Below are positions 48,216 to 59,604 of a DNA stretch of 64,000 bases, piece after piece (position 1 is the first letter of the stretch; every line of letters begins with the position of its first letter). Below the pieces are notes generated by a model. That model was not told the origin of the DNA and did not search any database. It saw only the letters and a list, made by a program, of their open reading frames with translations. Both the position numbers and the translations under genes were made by a program. The stretch spans positions 62,001 to 126,000 of the forward strand of contig WPIO01000137.1 in NCBI GenBank assembly GCA_009760855.2. The letters are read 5' to 3'. This DNA is from Cristatella mucedo (lineage: Eukaryota > Bryozoa > Phylactolaemata > Cristatellidae).

Positions 48216-49255
48216 TTGATCCATTGAGTAACTTCCACTCTTTTCACTTAGTTAAGTGAAGCATACCGGAAAGGAGCTCAATCGGCTGCAATGCAAAAGC
48301 ATGCCCTTCTAACCCTCAGTCATGATTAGTATGGTTTCGTAATATTTAGCCACACAAAAGGAAAATTTACTCGAGAGAAGCCTAAGCTGCACCAAACGTG
48401 AAGGCTCTTAGGTTATTGCTTTGTGTCGTAAAACCAAAGGATCTGATTGCTGTATGTAGAGACCTCAGCGTCTTTTCACCATGATTACCCACTGCTCCTA
48501 TGTCCACGATATTTCAAATTAGTCTGGTTGCTCAACTAATTTTCAAGATTCACAACGGCTGAAAATCGGAGCTAGACGTGTCGTGAAACTAATACTGAGA
48601 AGCTAGCAGATACAAATAAATTGAGCAAACTAAAGGTGAACTTTAAAAGGGTGTAAGGTGCCAGATAAGCAGCAGATCACTGAGAGGTTGTTTATTTTGC
48701 CAGCTGTAACGTCTACGACCGATAAGCATGTGGCCGAGTTTTGCATTAAATTATATCTATTGCTGCAACAGCATAGAACGCATAGGTGTGAATTTACAGA
48801 AGTCGTAAAAAATATCAAGGGATAAAACTGAGCTTTTTGATCAGGTGATGCTGCTTACAAACCATAAACAAATGCCCAAACTAAAGGTCTCATCTTCGAC
48901 AGCTGCCTATACCTTTAAATCTTTTTAAAGACTGCTTCTACAGCTATCCATCACTGCCAATCGCTGTGCAATATTGGTAAGATTCTTCCATTGTGACTTG
49001 CAAAAAAATACCTGGCTCCTTATTTATGCCTAGGCTCCATTTTGGCTGGACGACAAAAAACCACAATCCTGCTGCTGACGAATTTAGCTACTAGACTAAT
49101 TTTAAAATCCCAGATGTTTGAGCATGTGTTTACTATGCTGGATGGCTGCTGGTTAATCAACAAATCGCAGTAAAATTCTTAAGCTGACCCTTGCTCGGCA
49201 AGTGCTAACTTGTGGAAGTCACTTTCACTACTTTTAAGCAGCTACATCCACCTTC
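48216..49255 (+). repeat. Diverged direct repeat, copy 2 left part
   Basis: It matches 44120-45170 in order ('gttaagtgaagcataccgga', 'aaaggagctcaatcgg', and a decayed LINE-B part around 48880-49200). It ends at 'acatccaccttcc', where LINE-A is inserted. Confidence 0.7.
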
Positions 49256-52200
49256 CACAATCAAGTCTGCCTACTTTCAGCTACATAGCAGAGGTAAAAT
49301 TCAGGCATGCTTAGAAAAGGATACCGTGTCTAAGTTGGTCCATGTATTTGTAACATCCGTCTTAACCTGTGTAACTCACTGCTTGCTGGCCTACCGGCAT
49401 GTGCAATCAGGTGTTTACAGCTGGTGCAAACTCTGCAGCTAGGCTTGTCCGTCGTGGGCGTTGCAGTTGCCGCATCACACCAATTCTGGCCGACCTTCGC
49501 AGGCTACCGGTAAAGCATCGAATCGACTTCAAGGTTTTGTCGCTCACTTTTAGGTCACTTTATTCTTTGCCTCCAGCCTGTCTCTGCATGTTAGTTATGA
49601 TCGCCAGCAGGTGTTATCGCTTCGTCATCGTAGATCAAATGCATTCCTAGATGATAATGTTGTTGCTAAGATTCATTAACTATGCATTAACTAAAGAAAA
49701 GCACCCAGCAGCCTCTGCAGTGGCCAGAACCACGAGGTCAGACGCCGCTCGTTGGGCTGGAACTGTGAGCTGAGTACCTACTCTTTTGGCACTCCTAGCA
49801 TTGTCTTGAACCACTCAGCACACTCCCCCACATGCATCACTCTAAATATCTCTTCCTGAGCGATCATTAGGCCTGTTATAACTCCAATGGCCAGACTTAA
49901 CGCTTGCCTTTGGAATCCTTGCTCAATGTGCAATAAACCTCTGGTAATAAGCGACCTCATTTCTGAAAATGGTATCGAATGGCTCGCCCAAATTGAAACG
50001 TGGCTGAAATCGATAAACTGCCCGACAACTAAAGACGCTATTCCATCCGGTTTCTCGTTCTTTCAGGCCCCAAGATCAATCAAAACTGGAGGGGGAGTTG
50101 CTATTATTATGCACTTGAAGTTTAACTTCAAGCCATTTGCAGTACCCTCGAAGCAGTCTTTTGAATCAATTGTCTTGGTCTCACCCGAAAAAAGCTACCG
50201 ATACTGGCAGTAGTCTATCGCCCACCAGGTACCAAATCCTACTTTATCTCTGATTTCTCCGATCTCATTTCGATTCTGTGTTGCATGAAATCTATCCTTT
50301 CACGTAGTGGGTGATTTCAACGTTCACTTTGATAACTTATCTGACTCTTTCAGCATCGAATTTCGTGCATTGACTGACTCATTGTCTCCTATGGCTCGTG
50401 TGCATGGCCCTACTTACATCAAGGGTCTCACTCTTGACCAGATTTTCTCATAAAACTGCACTTTGTCATCATCACTTACTACAAAATCCTGCTTACCATA
50501 CCAGATGGAGATCTCATTCAATCTGCAGTGTGTGCCCACATCCTCCTCTAAAATAACCTGTGAATCTCGAAACCTCAACGCCCTTGAGATCGATGCTGTT
50601 CATATGAGAAAATCTGCTTCACATCCAGTAGGTTAGTCCTCCCACCGATCTGTCATTATTTGTACATAGCTACAACACGACACTAGCTGAAATGCTCGAC
50701 GAGTTTGCACCTCTAACAAAGTGCACTGTGCAGCCTTGCCCAGACGGCCTACGGTTACCACAGACATTAAACTAGCCAGGTCTACTAAGCGAAAGCTTGA
50801 AAAGGCATATACAAGATCTGGACTGACTGTTCATCGACAGGTATATGAAGACTACGGTAGATAGTACCAATCGATCCTAGCAAAGGCCAAGTCTAGCTTC
50901 TGTAGAAACATTGTTGAATCACAGATGCACAATCCAAAAATGCTGATGTTGACGATAAACCATCTCCTAAACCATTCTCGGATTACCTCCTTACCTAATG
51001 ATCCTTGTGATGATCTAGAAAATCGCTTCTCTCGATTCTTTGTGCAGAAGATAGACAAGATCAAGGAATCCATCCCTGCAATGACAACCTCCCCACTAGA
51101 ATGCTGTTCCTCGGTTCCCGGCTGCACCTCACTGTCTGAATTTAAGTAAGTCACTAGTGATCTAGTCCTAAAGTTCGCATCTCAATCAAAGAAGACAACA
51201 AGTCCTCTGGACCCTAATCCTACTGTCCTGCCCCTACGTTGCATTGATCTGCTCCAGCCATGCATAACAAATATCGTTGATATGTCATTAGCCTCAGGTC
51301 ATGTCCCGGCACCTCACATAAAAGCTGTAGTCAGGCCACTTCTCTGGAACGTGAGACTAGACCAAGAGAACATAACAGACTTTCGCCCGGTATCTCTTTT
51401 ACCATTCCTATCAAAGACACTGGAACGGGTCGTGGCAGACCAGCTGAACTCATATATCGAAACATCACAACTTGCTAGTAACTTCCAGTCTGGCTTTAGA
51501 GCGAATCATCCCACAAAGTCAGCATTGCTTAGAGTATACAATGACCTACTCAAGTATGCAGACATGGGTAGAGTGTCTCTGCTAGTTTTGCTCGATCTAT
51601 CGGCATCTTGTGAAACTAACGATCGCAAAGTTTTTTTAGAGAGACTCTGGTCTTGCCTGGGAATCAGTGGCACTGCTCTGCAGTGGTTCAGGTCCTCTCT
51701 TAGTGGGAGACTCCAGAGTATTGACATGAATAGACAGAGATTATCTGTGGTACCTCTGAAATATGGGATACCTCAGGGCTGTGTTAGGTTCAGGGCTTTT
51801 CACGGTTTATAGTCTCCCTCTTGCTGATGTGATTGCCGAACACAATCTAGGCTCTTACTTCTAAACGGATGACACTCAGTTGTACCTTTGCTTTGATCTC
51901 TCCCAGCCTTCAAGCACCTCAAATTCTCTCAACTCCATTGCTGCATGTATTGAAGACATCCTCGCAAGGATTGCATCAGATTTTCTAAAACTAAACGATG
52001 ATAAAACTAACTCACTAGTTATGGGCAAACCCAGTGCGATTCATAATTGGAAAGGCTGCTGCTTAAATTATGGTCTGCCACCAGGTGTCCTGTTGAATCA
52101 GCTTAAAATCTAGTTGTCGTATTGCAAAGCGATCTCGCGTTAGACGACCACATCAGCTCCAGTCATTTCTGTCTATTTTCAGCCTCATAAAGCTGCTAAA

Positions 52201-52905
52201 AATGCAGGCTGGTTTGCATAAGAATACCACATTTTATTCGGTCCATGCATTCATGACATCCGGTCTCGACTTCTGCAACTCACTGCTTATTGGCCTGCCA
52301 GCATGTGCGATCAGGCGATTGCAGCTGGTGCAAAACTCTGCAGCTAGGCTTGTCTGTCACCAGCATCTCAGTTGCCACATTACACTACTTCTCCCAGACC
52401 TGCATTTGCCACAAGTCAAGAAACGGATTGACTTCAAGGTTCTGTCGATCACATTTAGGTCACATCATTATTTGGCTCCAGCCTATATCTCAGATCTACT
52501 CCTCCACCATGCCTAGCATCGTACCACCTGCTTTTCGAAATCCAACAGTCTACAAATAGCTCGTACAAATATCTAATCCTTCGGAGACCGTGCATTTAGT
52601 TCGTATGCTCCCGAAGACTGGAACTCCCTCCCGAATTATGTCAGAACTTTCCCTGACTTGACCACATTTGAAACAAACTTTAATCACACCAATTTAGGAC
52701 AGCATTTAGTGGGCCCCTGTGATTCGTCTTTCATGTGCTTATGAGTGCTGACCCTGTGCATGTCACCCCTGACCATGTTAGTCACGCTTATCAAGCACGA
52801 TATTACTCACCATTCAATAGCATTTCCCTTTGCAGCAAATGCAAAACGCCTTGAAAGAGATTGAGTTATCTGAGGGTGGTTTACCGAGTGCATTATTATT
52901 ATTAT
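49256..52905 (+). mobile_element. LINE-A, most complete copy with chimeric 5' end
   Basis: From about 49780 it carries a 5' region and endonuclease (IEWLAQIETWLKS near 49975; VVGDFNVHFDNLSD near 50305). The RT follows ([20 protein letters not shown] near 51380; VPLKYGIPQG near 51750), with YADD altered to stop-TDD near 51865. Then come the ORF end, the 3' UTR and the ATT tail. In front, 49256-49600 is an extra piece of the ORF2 end ('caatcaagtctgcctacttt'). The whole block splits direct-repeat copy 2 between 'ccttcc' and 'cctgctgcc'; joining the flanks restores the copy-1 sequence. A short ttcc target repeat is possible. Confidence 0.9.
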
Positions 52906-55500
52906 TCCTGCTGCCGATTACGGCAAGTGATTTCCAGTTGTCTTGAGCTGCTACTTCCATGCTACTCTCTACATCAAAAGTCTTCTAGACAGCTTGCCTA
53001 TCACTTCCCTTTTGTTTTGTAACAATGAGTCTGTTTACTGCCGAATGCATACGAAAAGCTGCTTAGGCTTTGAGTGAGCTCTGCAAGACTCTCCAGCAAT
53101 GCCCGTGTGTCTTTGTTGCTTTGCTGAGTTACAGAGAAGTCACATTGCATTGCATTACGTATCAATGAACGAACATGACATTCGAATTGTATCGACATTC
53201 CTCTTGAATATTTCTCAGTGCACGTGAGAATGCAGTCTTCTCGCTGCTGTCTCCTTGACGACAACATGATAGCATCGTCGAGGCTGAAGGCCTTTGCGGT
53301 TTCCTGCAGCCCCAACTTCCTCACTTGTTTCCAATTCACCGACGTGCTAGCATGTGCTAATACCTTAATTTGTCTCAGTATTGCACCAAATGCGGGCTTT
53401 TACGTCCAGCTTAATCCCTAGTCATAGTCGCATGATGGTCACCTTTCACAGTCGGGTTAAAGACAAAGTGTACTTGCTGTCCTTTCCATAGACATTGGGA
53501 ACTTCTGCCTTATATAACGTGTACGCGTCTCCTCTGGATCAACCTGAAATCCTATGGTCAATAGCTGGGCACCGTTGCACTGGTGCAGCTGGATAAGGCT
53601 CCAAGCTGCGCGTCAAGCTACCAGTTGAAACTGTTTCGAGATACATGTGCTATATTTAGATTGATATTTAATTTTTAAGGATTCCTCAAATGCAACAGCT
53701 ATTAATCGATATGCCATGACCTATGCTCGTGGCCACACATTCAAAGCTAAATCCAAACATTAGGCACTCGAGAGTTGGCATTCTAAATTTGGCAGTAGCA
53801 TTGGAACGTTAGGCTACTATTAAGGGTCAGTGGACGTCCTGTTGACAACTTGTTACTCACTGTTGGGGTCAAAAAGACTAGTCTACTTTGCCGATACGGA
53901 CTTTCCAAGTTCAGGCATGTGTGCTCTTCCTCTCTACCGTGTTCCTCTATTAAATAGCTGAGTGAGTCGGTGCTGCACCTAGAAGTGACCCACTGTGATT
54001 CAAGGTTCAGCGGTAACTAATATCGGTTGCCGTCGGCTCAAACTAGCACGGTTACTAGAATGGACTTGTTGACCCTTGCCACTTTAGATGTGGAAGCCGC
54101 ACACAGCTTTTGTAGTGCAGTCCCAGCCTGTCGCAGTTGTTTCAGTCCTGTGCCTCGTTGACCATTCTGGCTGCATCCGCAATCCTTTGGAGTGACCTAC
54201 TTGCTGGCTGACGTTGACAGTTATCCTTCGTATCCTAGTGAGATCACTATCCAGGAGATTTTTTTCGTTGTCAGTTGCATTCGAATTCGTCGATGGCTAC
54301 ATACGGCTTTCTTGCGCCTCTGAGGTTCCACAGTCTGGACACCTGCTATCGTCTAGTGGGCTAATGCTGCATGCCCATACTATCAAAAATCTTAAGAAAG
54401 CCACAAGTACTGTTTACCGAGCATTCCTGCTGCTACGATTTATCCGGCTCCAAGGATACTCTATAGTCGGGCTCGTGCAACGCCAGCTCGTGCAGGCAAG
54501 CACTCTGGTTCTGCACTCTAAAATCTTTTTGTGGTCACCAAGCCCTTGCTTTCCAACTCCTTTGCATTTAGAAAGACGTGATGCCGTCGGCTGCTTGTAC
54601 AGCTACGTTCACATGCGGTGAGAACCTGCATTTGTGCAGCAAATGCATCAGTTCGACTGTGACACCAGCCAAAGGCTTGGCCCTCATTGCTGCTTCGTCG
54701 AGGTAAGCTCCTTAGTATAATCTCTGGAAGTTGCTTTTGGTAAGCCACGGTGGCTCACTAGGACACTAGGTAAAGTGCTTGCTTTTCAATACCTTGGTTC
54801 CCGAGGTCGTGGGTTAGAATCCTGCGGTTGGCAATCTTATATTGTCGTAGCAAGCTGCTGCGATACCTGTCAAAGTTCTGTTGTCGCTATACAAAAGAGT
54901 CTGGTGAACCAGCAAGACTTTTTCCTTCTTACGCTTGCAGGTGGGGGCAGCCTGCTGATCCCCCCAGAAAGTGTCAGTGCACTGCCTTGCTCTGCCCGTA
55001 GGCTGCTCCAGCCGTTGCTTGGTGATAGCCTGGCCGCTGCTTCCGCCCACATGCTTGGTCGATCGCAGCCACTGTCACAGCTACGGATGGCTACCGCTAC
55101 AGCTTTTCCACTCTAGCCTGCTGCTTAGCCTCATAGCGGTGGCTATTCTAAGATACTGCCTTCCTCATCGCACCAACTTGTATGCTGCTCGTCGGCCGTA
55201 GGTTGCAGGGAGTTCGGTTTATCCATTATACTTAAGAAAAGACAAAACATGTGTACAGTCATAATCCGATTGATTTAATTAGCTGCCTTTAACAAAGTGC
55301 TTACAAAATTTAAAAAGTGTGGCTGTATCATTTAACGAGCCTGCGATATATGCACAATAACCCCTTCACGTGTCACTGAAATGCTAACACTTGCCTTCCT
55401 CAGGTTCACGTCGTTTGACCAACCGGAAACTGGTGTTTACAGATTTAATAATCAGTTAATATGTACAACATATTTGCATCGCTGTAAGACGTATATAAAA
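52906..55500 (+). repeat. Diverged direct repeat, copy 2 right part
   Basis: It continues the match to copy 1 (45170-47200) after the LINE-A block: 'tgatttccagttgtcttga', 'gctgcttaggctttgagtga', 'cactttagatgtggaagccg', 'ggttccacagtctggacacc', 'tcgatcgcagccactg'. SINE2 lies within it at 54739-54905. No coding region is recognised. Confidence 0.7.
54739..54905 (+). mobile_element. SINE2 copy
   Basis: 'cacggtggctcactaggaca' and 'aggtaaagtgcttgc' (A-box region), 'gtcgtgggttagaatcctgc' (B box), tail 'gttgtcgctatacaaaag'. Sense orientation; absent from the matching place in direct-repeat copy 1. Confidence 0.75.
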
Positions 55501-56150
55501 TTATTCAATTACTGATTTCCTAATTACTGATGCGACAACTATAAATCTCCACAGTCTGAGAAGCAAATACTTTTGAGCTTCCTCTTGAATAGGGTCAACT
55601 CTTATTTCGGCGATAAGCAGAGTCCACGATTTCACAGCATAAGAAATGAGGCTTCGGTCTCTGAACTATTCTAGGTTGGCTAAACTCTTTTGGACGACCT
55701 TGACAACTCTTGCAATGGGCTTTAATAAGCCTGATTGAGCTGAGTTCAAAAGAGAAGGCCCGAGCACCATAAAATAGCTAACTAAGTCTGAGTAAGACTG
55801 ATTGCAGCTACATGATTTGGCATCGCACTTATGAGTGCTCAGGCTTAGGAAGGAAGACTTTTAAGTCACTGCTTGGGGCCTAATGGTACTTGTTGTGAAA
55901 AATTAATATAGATGCTAGCAAGGTGTTTGATAAAATGAGTAGCAGTGCGAAATTAGATCTTGAGTTACCCATGTAGCCCGAGGCTTCCTGTAATGTCTAC
56001 CAGATAAACCTAGATTATGCACTGGTTCATAACGCTTTGCCAAGAGTCTTATTGTACTTTTTTGCAGTTCTCTCTAATATTTGTTTGCATTACCCACCAG
56101 CTGCTGCTCGCGGGAAGTGTGCCTAAACGCTGTTACTTTTATGCAATGAA
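55500..56150. other. Intergenic stretch, nothing recognised
   Basis: No gene or repeat family recognised. Confidence 0.5.
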
Positions 56151-56650
56151 CCTAATTTACGACGCTAATAAGCTTACAGCATTTTCCATTCCGTTGAGGT
56201 TATTGGAAAGGTTAGCGATCACAGTCGTCTCTGCCAGCATATCTCTTGTAGAACCTGCACGACGCCTAGTTTTTCTGTGTTCCGCAGTGACCTTTCATTA
56301 GAGAACCACAGTAGAGTCTGCCTACTTTCAGCTGCGTAACGTTGCTAAAATTTAGGATGCTTAGAAGGTCATACCACATCTAAATTAGTACCTGCATTTC
56401 TGATAAACGGTCTCTACATATGTAACTAACTGCTCGCTGTTTTACCTGCATGAATGAACAGGAGCATACGGCGAATGAAAAACTCTTCAGCAAAGCTTTC
56501 CTGTCTGAGGCGTCACATTTGACGAATCTCATTACTTGTCGCCGAAGTCCACTAGCTCAAAGTCAAGAGACTCATCAACTTTAAAGTTGTGTCTCTCATT
56601 TGTATGTCCCTTAACGTTTTACCTCCAGCATCCCGACTGTATCTACACCC
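56150..56650 (+). mobile_element. LINE-A fragment, strongly diverged
   Basis: It matches the thumb to ORF-end region: 'ctctgccagcatatctcttg', 'gtctgcctactttcagctgc', 'caactttaaagttgtgtctc'. No tail. Confidence 0.7.
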
Positions 56651-56689
56651 GTATCAACCTAAGCATCATAGCATAAACTTATCACTATC

Positions 56690-57075
56690 TGATAGTTTAT
56701 TGAAGTCACTTGCTGCATGAATTGATGACATCGTACATGGATTGCAGCAAATTTTCTAAAGCTAAACGACGATAAAACTAACTTACTAGTTATGGTCATA
56801 CCCAGTGTGATTCAGATATTGGAAAGGCTGACTAAAAATTTACTTTGCCAGCATATCTCCAGTTGAATCAGCTCAAAATCTAGGTGTCATATTCCAAAGC
56901 GACCTCTCGTTAGACGACCATATCAGCTCCACAGTCAAATCTGACTATTTTCAGCTTCATAACAATGCTAAAATTTGGGCTTCTTTAGATAAGGATACCC
57001 ACATTTAAGTTGGTTCGTGCATTCGTGACATCCCGTCTCGACCTCTGCAACTCACTGCTTGCTAGCCTATCAGCT
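56690..57075 (+). mobile_element. LINE-A copy, left half, interrupted by a solo LTR
   Basis: It runs from 'gcaaattttctaaagctaaacg' through the thumb region to 'caactcactgcttgctagcc' and 'tatcagct', where the LTR starts. The right half is 58546-59212. Confidence 0.9.
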
Positions 57076-58545
57076 TGTAGCGCCCTGCTGGCTTTGGCTG
57101 AATTTTAAAGCGAACAAGAGGTGTTCGGCGGCGGGCTAGAGCCCCTTTGTCCTGGAGCAGTGAGCCAGAGAGGAGCGTCAGTGCGGTTAGAGAGGAAGCG
57201 CTTAGGAGCAGGCCAGGAAGCTCGGAGACGAGCAGCGGCGATTCGGCCTTTAGAATTGGTCCGATACTCGCGGAAGCTGCTGATAGATGTTGGCTGGCCT
57301 GTCAACCCCCGCCTTCCCTCTTCCCAAGAAAGAAGCGTCTGGAACCCATTCGCCATTCAAGCTGGACGGAGGTGCCCTGCCAGTGGCCTGGGAACGGTAG
57401 TCATTCCTTTCCGTAATGGGCCAAGGTGTCCGGGCCCAATACCACTAAGCTCTTGCCCCATTGTTTCAGCTAGGTGTTTAAGAGTCGAGCGACGCTAGCT
57501 CTTGGCCTCGTGTCTTCTGTCTTTGGTCCGGCTCCGCCGTCGGACTCGTTTTCTCTGGAAGCGAGGGAGGAGGGCGGGCTGTTCGCCAGCGATCGACGGA
57601 ACAGGACGAGACAGCGCGCTAGGAGGATTCGGTGGACTCCGCCGAATACGGTCGTATCGCGCCCGAGCTGGCATTTTGTGTTTCTTTCGTGTTTTGTGTG
57701 TTCGCGCTAGCACGTGGTATCGGCATAGGATTTTGCCGGTGCGAGCTAGGCGTAGTTGGCGTCTGTGGAGCCCTAGTTCTCCGGGTAGGGTTTGGGCTCC
57801 GGTTCGCGCTTCAGTGTGGAGAAGTATTTCCTCCACAGGAGTGCTTGAGTTGGCGTGTGTGGAGTATTCCTGCCGCACTGGTGGAAACCGAGATCTAGTT
57901 CCCGGTCAGGGTTTAGACTCTGGTTCAGGCTCCGTCTATTTGGGTCGTTTCCCATTATACACGTAAGCAGCCCCAATGTGAAGAAGTATTTCCTCCGCAA
58001 GAGTGCTTGAGTTGGCGTGTGTGGAGTATTCCGGTCGCACTGGTGGAAACCGAGTTCTAGTTCACCGGTCAGGGTTTAGACTCCGGTATGCGCTTCAGTG
58101 CGGAGGAGTATTCCCTCCTCAAGAGTGTTTACGTTGGCGTGTTTGGGGTATTCTCTTGGCACAGGTGGGAACGGATTCCTAGTTCACCGGTTAGGGTTTA
58201 GGGTCCGGGTCGCGCTTAGTGTGGAGGAGTATTCCCTCCGCAAGAGTGTTGGTGCAGTTATGAACGTGCGAGGAGTGTGGAGATAAAGCTGAACTAGGCG
58301 CGCAGCGACTTTGTGCGCTTGCGAATAAAGTTAAGTAAAATCCCCAATCTGTGTGTCTCGCTTCCAATTCACGCCGTGGACTCACGACCCCCTTTAGTAA
58401 CGGTAGGCAGGTCAGCGCCAGAAACGCTCGTTTCGTGGCGGCCAGCTTATTTCGCGTAGGCGCGCACCGAACGGCATTAGGCGATAGGCTACGCCGCTAG
58501 GTAAGCGGCAGGTCGAGCTTACCCCGCCGAGCCTTCGGCGTTACA
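57076..58545 (+). mobile_element. Solo LTR, family 2 (1470 bp, target duplication AGCT)
   Basis: It starts TGTAGCGCC and ends GGCGTTACA, near-perfect 9-bp inverted ends of the TG...CA type. The direct repeat agct flanks it at 57072-57075 and 58546-58549. Removing it rejoins LINE-A as 'tatcagcttgtgcgatcagg', matching other copies. The GC-rich body contains an internal tandem repeat (57800-58255) and an AATAAA near 58324, which suggests + orientation with U5 after about 58345. Open frames at 57121-57966 are on both strands and have no recognised domain. TGTAACG-like ends and 4-bp duplications suggest Ty3/Gypsy. Confidence 0.9.
57800..58255 (+). repeat. About 121-bp tandem repeat inside the LTR
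   Basis: The block 'gaagtatttcctccacagga' starts at 57821 and recurs, with changes, at about 57983, 58105 and 58226. Spacing is 162, 122 and 121 bases, and the first unit carries extra sequence. Each unit also has a 'gagtattc' block, 'ctagttcaccggt' and 'agggtttagactc'. Confidence 0.9.
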
Positions 58546-59212
58546 AGCTTGTGCGATCAGGCGATTACAGCTGGTGCAAAACTCTCCAGCTAGGCTTGTC
58601 TGTCGTGAGCGTTGCAGTTGCCACATTACTTCACTTCTCGCCGACCTGCACTGGCTACCAGTCAAGAAACGGAGTGACTTCAAGGTTTGGTCGCTCACTT
58701 TTAGGTCCCTTCATTCTATGGCTCCAGCCGATTTTTCATATATGCTACCCCATCAGGCCATGCATCGTACCACCCACTTTTCGGAATCCAACAGTCTACA
58801 AATACCTCGTAAAAACCTCAAATCCTTTGGAGATCGTGCATTTAGTTCGTATGCTCCCAAAGCCTGGAACTCCCTCCCGACTGGCGGCAGAATATCCCCT
58901 GACTTGACCACATTTAGAAATAACTTAAAACACACCTATTTTGGACAGCATTTAGTGGGTCCCCGTGATTCGTCCTTGATGTTCTTATGGGTGCTGACAC
59001 TGTGCATGCTGCCACTAACCACATTTGCATTCTGACCTGTGCATGTAACCACTAACCATATTATTTAGTCATTTTGTTTGTTTATTAATCATGATTTTAC
59101 TCACCATTCAATTGCATTTCCCTTTGCAGCAAATGTAAAGCGCCTAGAGAGAGATTAAGTACTCTGAGGGCGCTTTATCAAGTTCTTTATTATTATTAAT
59201 ATTATTTTTAAT
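58546..59212 (+). mobile_element. LINE-A copy, right half
   Basis: It continues from 'agcttgtgcgatcaggcgat' through ORF2 end (LLADLHWLPVKKRSDFKV, FSSYAPKAWNSLPTGG) and the 3' UTR to 'gcgcctagagagagattaag' and an ATT tail. Nearly consensus. Confidence 0.93.
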
Positions 59213-59600
59213 AATAACTCCTACGAACCTCAAATTGCATCTAGACCAAGCGGTTCATTTTCCCCAAATGCTGGAACTCACATCCTTCATTTGCCATGAC
59301 ATTCCCTGACTTGACCACGTTAAAAAAGAAACTAAAAAGACTTCTATCGACTGCAGAATGAAGTGGGTCTTTGTGATTCGTCCTTTTTGTGCTTATGAGT
59401 GCTGACACTTCATGCTGCCGCTAATCATATTTGCAAACTGACCATGTCCATGTCACCTCTATTCTTAATGTGATTCTAGTCACTTAGCCTGCTACCAGTC
59501 AAAACTCTGTTATGTTATTTTTCGAGCAGATGTCATGTTCCTGGAAAGAGATTGAGGTTTCCAAGGGTGATATTGAAAAATTGTAATATTATTATTACAA
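59213..59600 (+). mobile_element. LINE-A 3' copy joined to the previous tail
   Basis: Immediately after the ATT tail of the previous copy, a diverged LINE-A end begins ('aactcctacgaacctcaaat'). It runs through 'atgctggaactcac' and 'gtgctgacacttcatgctgc' to 'gaaagagattgaggtttcca' and its own ATT tail. This is a second head-to-tail pair. Confidence 0.85.
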
Positions 59601-59604
59601 CGAT

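Noticed and set aside
57495-57966. Overlapping ORFs of 127 and 154 codons on opposite strands
   Set aside because: They lie in the GC-rich solo LTR, where stops are rare by composition; no domain, start context or splice support.
58190-58215. Telomere-like ttagggtttaggg
   Set aside because: A single short occurrence inside the LTR tandem repeat; not a telomeric array.
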